Assembly: GCF_005869855.1 (NCBI RefSeq) | Contig: NZ_SZNH01000004.1 | Coordinates: 101,098-149,409, forward strand | DNA: 48,312 bases | Direction: 5' to 3' | Source of the DNA: Nostoc sp. PA-18-2419 | Lineage (GTDB): Bacteria; Cyanobacteriota; Cyanobacteriia; Cyanobacteriales; Nostocaceae | Part shown: one piece after another, positions 45,176 to 48,312 of the stretch | Layout of the letters: each line of letters opens with the position of its first letter | Position numbering within the stretch: the first letter of the stretch is position 1 | Notes under the pieces: generated by a model | Seen by the model: the letters and a program-made list of their open reading frames with translations, nothing else | Told to the model about the DNA's origin: nothing | Database searches by the model: none | Made by a program: the position numbers and the translations under genes

Positions 45176-45472
45176 TTAAAGAGTATAAATTAAGTCAGCA
45201 AAGCCATAAAGGCTAATAATGAGCAATAGTAATGCTGTGACTTGAGTAATTCGTGTCTGCGGTGAGGGAGCGATCGCCTCTCGCACTAAGATCGAAATAG
45301 ATGCCCCAACTACTAAGCTCAAACCTAAAATTAAATATGGTCTGTCGGGTAAAATACTTGCTATCCCTAGCATGGCGATGGCTAAAAACAGCATCAATAA
45401 TTCTACAAACCGGGGCGGGTTGTATTGGGTAGATAAAATAAAGCTATTGAACCAAAAATACCAAAATCTCAT
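45176..45472 (-). CDS. Small multi-pass membrane protein, unknown function
   Basis: A 98-residue protein with three hydrophobic segments (LMLFLAIAMLGIASILP, PYLILGLSLVVGASISILV and VTALLLLIISLYGFADLIY). The N-terminus (MRFWYFWFNSFILSTQYNPP) is aromatic-rich, and a PSPQTRITQ loop separates helices 2 and 3. No enzyme or transporter motif is visible. It follows chlI on the minus strand by about 100 bp with a palindrome between them, and faces the RlaP gene convergently. The start at 45472 has no strong Shine-Dalgarno. Confidence 0.6.
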   Translation of the reverse strand: MRFWYFWFNSFILSTQYNPPRFVELLMLFLAIAMLGIASILPDRPYLILGLSLVVGASISILVREAIAPSPQTRITQVTALLLLIISLYGFADLIYTL

Positions 45473-45499
45473 AGTTCAGTATTCAGTGCTATATGCTGA

Positions 45500-45527
45500 G
45501 TAGAGACGTGATTAATCGCGTCTCTAC
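45500..45527. terminator. 28-bp near-perfect palindrome after chlI
   Basis: Arms centred on GATTAATC run from GTAGAGACG to CGTCTCTAC with a single T/G mismatch position, 46 bp beyond the chlI stop on the minus strand. The core matches the palindrome after amt at 27602. Probably a dispersed repeat serving as a terminator hairpin. Confidence 0.6.
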
Positions 45528-45573
45528 AAGAGTTAGGAGTAAAGAGTTATAAGAATTCTCCCTCATCTTCCTC

Positions 45574-46698
45574 CTAACTTCTAACTCCTAACTTCTGACC
45601 GGTACCATTTTTTTGTGCAGTCTCATCTTCTGGAAGTTCGACGCCAAAGACGCGGCTAAAAGCTTTGGCGACTTTGTAGCCAGAATCAATCGATTCTAAC
45701 GGGTCTTTCCGGAGTCTGTGACGCAAACACAGCGTAATCACGCGGCGGATATCATCAACTGTAACTTCAGTGCGTCCTTCAAATGCCGTTAAGGCTTTGG
45801 CAGCGCGGTTACTTACAATGTCACCCCGTAAACCATCTACATCGAGTTCCGAGCAGACCTCAGAAATTTTTACCCGCAAATCGTACTCAATTTTTACTTC
45901 TGGTAATAACTGCTGGGCATTGACAATTTGCTGTTGTAGTGATTCTTGCTGAGGTTTGTGGTTTTCCAGAAATATCGGCGGATTTTGGTCAAATTCCGAG
46001 CGTTGTTCTACGATTTGGACTCGTAAGGCTGGTTGTTTGACTGTATGAATTTCTGCGTGCATCCCAAAGCGATCGAGTAATTGGGGGCGAAGTTCGCCTT
46101 CTTCAGGGTTTCCAGAACCAACAAGCACAAAACGTGCTGGGTGACGAATTGAAATGCCTTCCCGTTCTACAGTGTTCCAACCACTGGCCGCGGAATCAAG
46201 TAGCACGTCTACAAGGTGGTCATCTAGTAAGTTGACTTCATCCACATAAAGAATGCCTCGGTTAGCCTTTGCCAGTAATCCTGGTTCAAAAGCTTTGACA
46301 CCCTCAGATAAAGCTTTTTCAATGTCGATTGTGCCGCAAACCCGGTCTTCTGTAGCTCCCAACGGCAGGTCTACCATTTGGACTTTTTTGTGAGTTACAG
46401 GAATTTCTGCCCCTTGTTCTAACAATTGGCGGACTTCATCGCTCATCAAGTCGGGGTCGATAGGATCGCTACTAAACGGGTCATTAGCAACCACGGAGAT
46501 TTCTGGCAGCAGATCCGCCAGCGCCCGGATAGTTGTGGATTTACCGGTACCGCGATCGCCCATGATCATTACACCACCAATTTTGGGGTCAATCACGTTC
46601 AACAGCAGCGCCAGTTTCATTTCTTCCTGGCCGACAATTGCCGTAAAAGGAAATACCACACGACGCGCACTTGCCGTAGATTGAGCAGTTGGACTCAC
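45574..46698 (-). CDS. chlI: Magnesium chelatase ATPase subunit I
   Basis: A 374-residue AAA+ subunit that, with ChlD and ChlH, inserts Mg2+ into protoporphyrin IX for chlorophyll synthesis. Walker [10 protein letters not shown], Walker [13 protein letters not shown], the sensor-1 Asn in [13 protein letters not shown] and the [15 protein letters not shown]-terminal helical region are all present. Start set at GTG 46698 ([18 protein letters not shown]), which matches the usual cyanobacterial N-terminus and has AGG(T) upstream; the TTG at 46713 is five codons earlier. The gene is single; chlD and chlH are absent from the window. Confidence 0.97.
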   Translation of the reverse strand: MSPTAQSTASARRVVFPFTAIVGQEEMKLALLLNVIDPKIGGVMIMGDRGTGKSTTIRALADLLPEISVVANDPFSSDPIDPDLMSDEVRQLLEQGAEIPVTHKKVQMVDLPLGATEDRVCGTIDIEKALSEGVKAFEPGLLAKANRGILYVDEVNLLDDHLVDVLLDSAASGWNTVEREGISIRHPARFVLVGSGNPEEGELRPQLLDRFGMHAEIHTVKQPALRVQIVEQRSEFDQNPPIFLENHKPQQESLQQQIVNAQQLLPEVKIEYDLRVKISEVCSELDVDGLRGDIVSNRAAKALTAFEGRTEVTVDDIRRVITLCLRHRLRKDPLESIDSGYKVAKAFSRVFGVELPEDETAQKNGTGQKLGVRS

Positions 46699-46747
46699 TA
46701 AATTACCTAACAATATTTTTCTGATTACAGTTCTTTATTGTGACACA

Positions 46748-46811
46748 GCTGGGGACTGGGGAATAGGGACTGGGGAATAGGGACTAAATTCTACCCAATC
46801 CCCAGTCCCCA
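46748..46811. repeat. GGGACTGGGGAATA repeat with inverted partner
   Basis: Two tandem GGGACTGGGGAATA copies (from about 46752) and an inverted CCAATCCCCAGTCCCC (46796-46811) between chlI and the GHL10 gene. A related GGGACTGGG / TACCCAATACCCA pair lies at 25071-25151 upstream of the YnfA gene. Common Nostoc filler; no function assigned. Confidence 0.6.
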
Positions 46812-46939
46812 GGCACTAATAACTACTCACTGCGTCAATTCTCTTAATTTCCCTAAGTTTGATTTAGTTTTTCTGGTGCAAAAGTTCCATCTACAGCGAA
46901 CGAACAACTACCAATTCATCAATTTTGTAGTAAGTATAA

Positions 46940-48250
46940 ATGCTTGTACACTATATGACTAGTAGATTGAATCACAAAAGCAAGCAATGGCGTGTGTGGG
47001 TAGCTAATGCATCATTCAGACCTATGAAATCAACTTTTTTTGTTCAAAACTGGCGACGAAAACTAATAAAATATCTTTTTCCACTCCTGATTTTAATATC
47101 ATTTATTACAGTATTGTTGGTAGACAGCTTCACCCCTGCGTTCACCGAAGGTGGGCGCTTCAGCGCCATCGCGCAGCTACCGCGTCAGGAAATTCGCGGG
47201 GTTTGGATGACAAACAATGATTTTGACACCCTGAAGAATCGTGACAAAGTGCAAGAGGCGATGAATCAGCTGCGGCGGCTGAACTTCAACACAATTTATC
47301 CTGTAGTTTGGAATTCTGGTTATGTGATGTATCCTAGTGCCACAGCACAACGTGCAGGCATTCAACCTTTTGTCTTGCGAGGTTCAGATGGACATGATAT
47401 TCTTGCTGACCTGATTAACCAAGCTCATCACAAGGGACTCTTAGCAATTCCTTGGTTTGAATTTGGATTTATGGCTCCCCCAACCTCGGAACTAGCGCTT
47501 AATTATCCAGATTGGTTTACACAAAAGCGTGATGGTAGCCAAACTTCCATCAGTGCGGCTGGTGAGGTGATGTGGCTTAATCCCTTCTATCCACAAGTGC
47601 AACAGTTCATCACCAACCTCGTGCTAGAAGTTGTCACTCAGTATGATGCCGATGGCATTCAGTTTGACGATCACATGAGTTTGCCCCGCGAATTTGGCTA
47701 CGATCGCTATACAACTGCCTTGTATACTCAAGAAACCAACAACAATCCGCCGGCTAATGCTGAAGATCCGGAATGGGTAAAGTGGCGGGCAGATAAAATT
47801 ACCGCGTTCATGGTACAACTTAACCAAGCGGTGAAGCAGAGAAAACCCCAGGCGATTTTCTCCGTTGCTCCTAATTACTATGACTTTGCTTACAAATTTC
47901 ACCTCCAAGACTGGCTTAGTTGGATACGGCAAAATATTGTAGACGAGTTAATTGTGCAAATATATCGTCCAAATCTGCAAAGTTTTATCGCAAATATTTC
48001 CCGCCCAGAAATTCAAGAATCCCAACAAACCATTCCCACTGGAGTTGGGATTATGACAGGGTTACGCAATAACCCAGTTCCCATACAACAAATTAGGTCT
48101 CAAGTGCGCGCTGCCCAAGAACGGGGTCTAGGTGTAATCTTCTTTTATTATGAAAGTCTTTGGAACTATGCACCTGAACCTTTAAACGAACGCCAAGCAG
48201 CATTTGAAAATTTTTTTCCATCTCCCGCACTCCGCGCCAGAGTTGAATAA
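46940..48250 (+). CDS. Family 10-like glycosyl hydrolase (GHL10/DUF187), secreted or membrane-anchored
   Basis: A 436-residue protein with a basic N-terminus, one hydrophobic helix (about residues 43-62, IKYLFPLLILISFITVLLV) and then a TIM-barrel domain. GHL10 signatures are EIRGVWMTNNDFDTL, LNFNTIYPVVWNSGYVMYPS, IPWFEFGFM, DGIQFDDHMSLP (the acidic residues expected to be catalytic or structural) and the IVQIYRPN block. The helix implies export or a membrane anchor, with action on cell-envelope glycan or polysaccharide, which is inferred. ATG 46940 is used; ATG 46955 and ATG 47024 are alternatives. Alone after divergent chlI. Confidence 0.87.
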   Translation: MLVHYMTSRLNHKSKQWRVWVANASFRPMKSTFFVQNWRRKLIKYLFPLLILISFITVLLVDSFTPAFTEGGRFSAIAQLPRQEIRGVWMTNNDFDTLKNRDKVQEAMNQLRRLNFNTIYPVVWNSGYVMYPSATAQRAGIQPFVLRGSDGHDILADLINQAHHKGLLAIPWFEFGFMAPPTSELALNYPDWFTQKRDGSQTSISAAGEVMWLNPFYPQVQQFITNLVLEVVTQYDADGIQFDDHMSLPREFGYDRYTTALYTQETNNNPPANAEDPEWVKWRADKITAFMVQLNQAVKQRKPQAIFSVAPNYYDFAYKFHLQDWLSWIRQNIVDELIVQIYRPNLQSFIANISRPEIQESQQTIPTGVGIMTGLRNNPVPIQQIRSQVRAAQERGLGVIFFYYESLWNYAPEPLNERQAAFENFFPSPALRARVE

Positions 48251-48312
48251 TTTTTTTACTGAGGTTTAGCACATCTGATTAATATTAGGTTGGAAATAAT
48301 AACTGTAGGTGA
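48251..48312. other. Right edge, no feature
   Basis: 62 bp after the last stop with no supported gene or signal. Confidence 0.3.

Overview
The window looks like chromosome of a filamentous, probably heterocyst-forming cyanobacterium of the Nostoc/Anabaena type. The evidence is the recurring HIP1 octamer GCGATCGC (for example 3017, 4926, 20318), heptamer tandem repeats (STRR) in intergenic DNA, chlI, a cyanobacterial-type IspH, an SLH-OprB porin, a Kdp operon with a KdpG-like subunit, and a perfect NtcA box before an ammonium transporter. No identity to a named strain is claimed. No rRNA, tRNA or CRISPR was seen.

Layout. 1-4917: an alpha-2-macroglobulin-like protein, cut by the left edge. 4981-5795: a coupled pair of small conserved genes, both damaged. 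5770-8340: a membrane-anchored NACHT-HEAT STAND ATPase. 8486-8840: gene debris, including a cobL 3' fragment. 8850-16414 (minus strand): a sugar-type ABC binding protein, two methyltransferases, a GT4 glycosyltransferase, a PTPS/QueD-like protein, a medium-chain dehydrogenase and a GTP cyclohydrolase II-RibD reductase fusion. The last five or six look like a pathway for a GTP-derived, glycosylated and methylated small molecule. 17408-19322: ureG, ureF, ureE. 19769-25052: an inositol-monophosphatase-like gene and a large hybrid sensor kinase. 25244-29901: YnfA-like protein, amt, SGNH hydrolase, ispH. 29902-30894: a gene graveyard (MITE-like element, decayed HtrA/PPC protease, decayed AAA/WD40 STAND gene). 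30895-34187: cobL, infC, another cobL fragment and a sugar ABC permease. 34445-36966: porin and a small Cys-rich membrane protein. 37296-42449: kdpA-kdpB-kdpG-kdpC, with a 42-bp tandem repeat array between kdpA and kdpB. 43035-48250: HdeD-like protein, RlaP-type nucleotidyltransferase, small membrane protein, chlI and a GH10-like lipoprotein/secreted hydrolase.

Two observations stand out. First, inverting the roughly 24 kb between about 8.74-8.85 kb and 33.0-33.28 kb would bring the ABC binding protein directly upstream of, and co-directional with, the ABC permease. It would also rejoin two non-overlapping cobL fragments in the right order on one strand. This suggests a past inversion. Second, the 10.2-16.4 kb cluster combines a GTP cyclohydrolase II fused to a RibD-type reductase (no deaminase) with a PTPS-fold protein that has lost the catalytic Cys, catalytic His and one zinc His. 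I do not recognise this as a described pathway.
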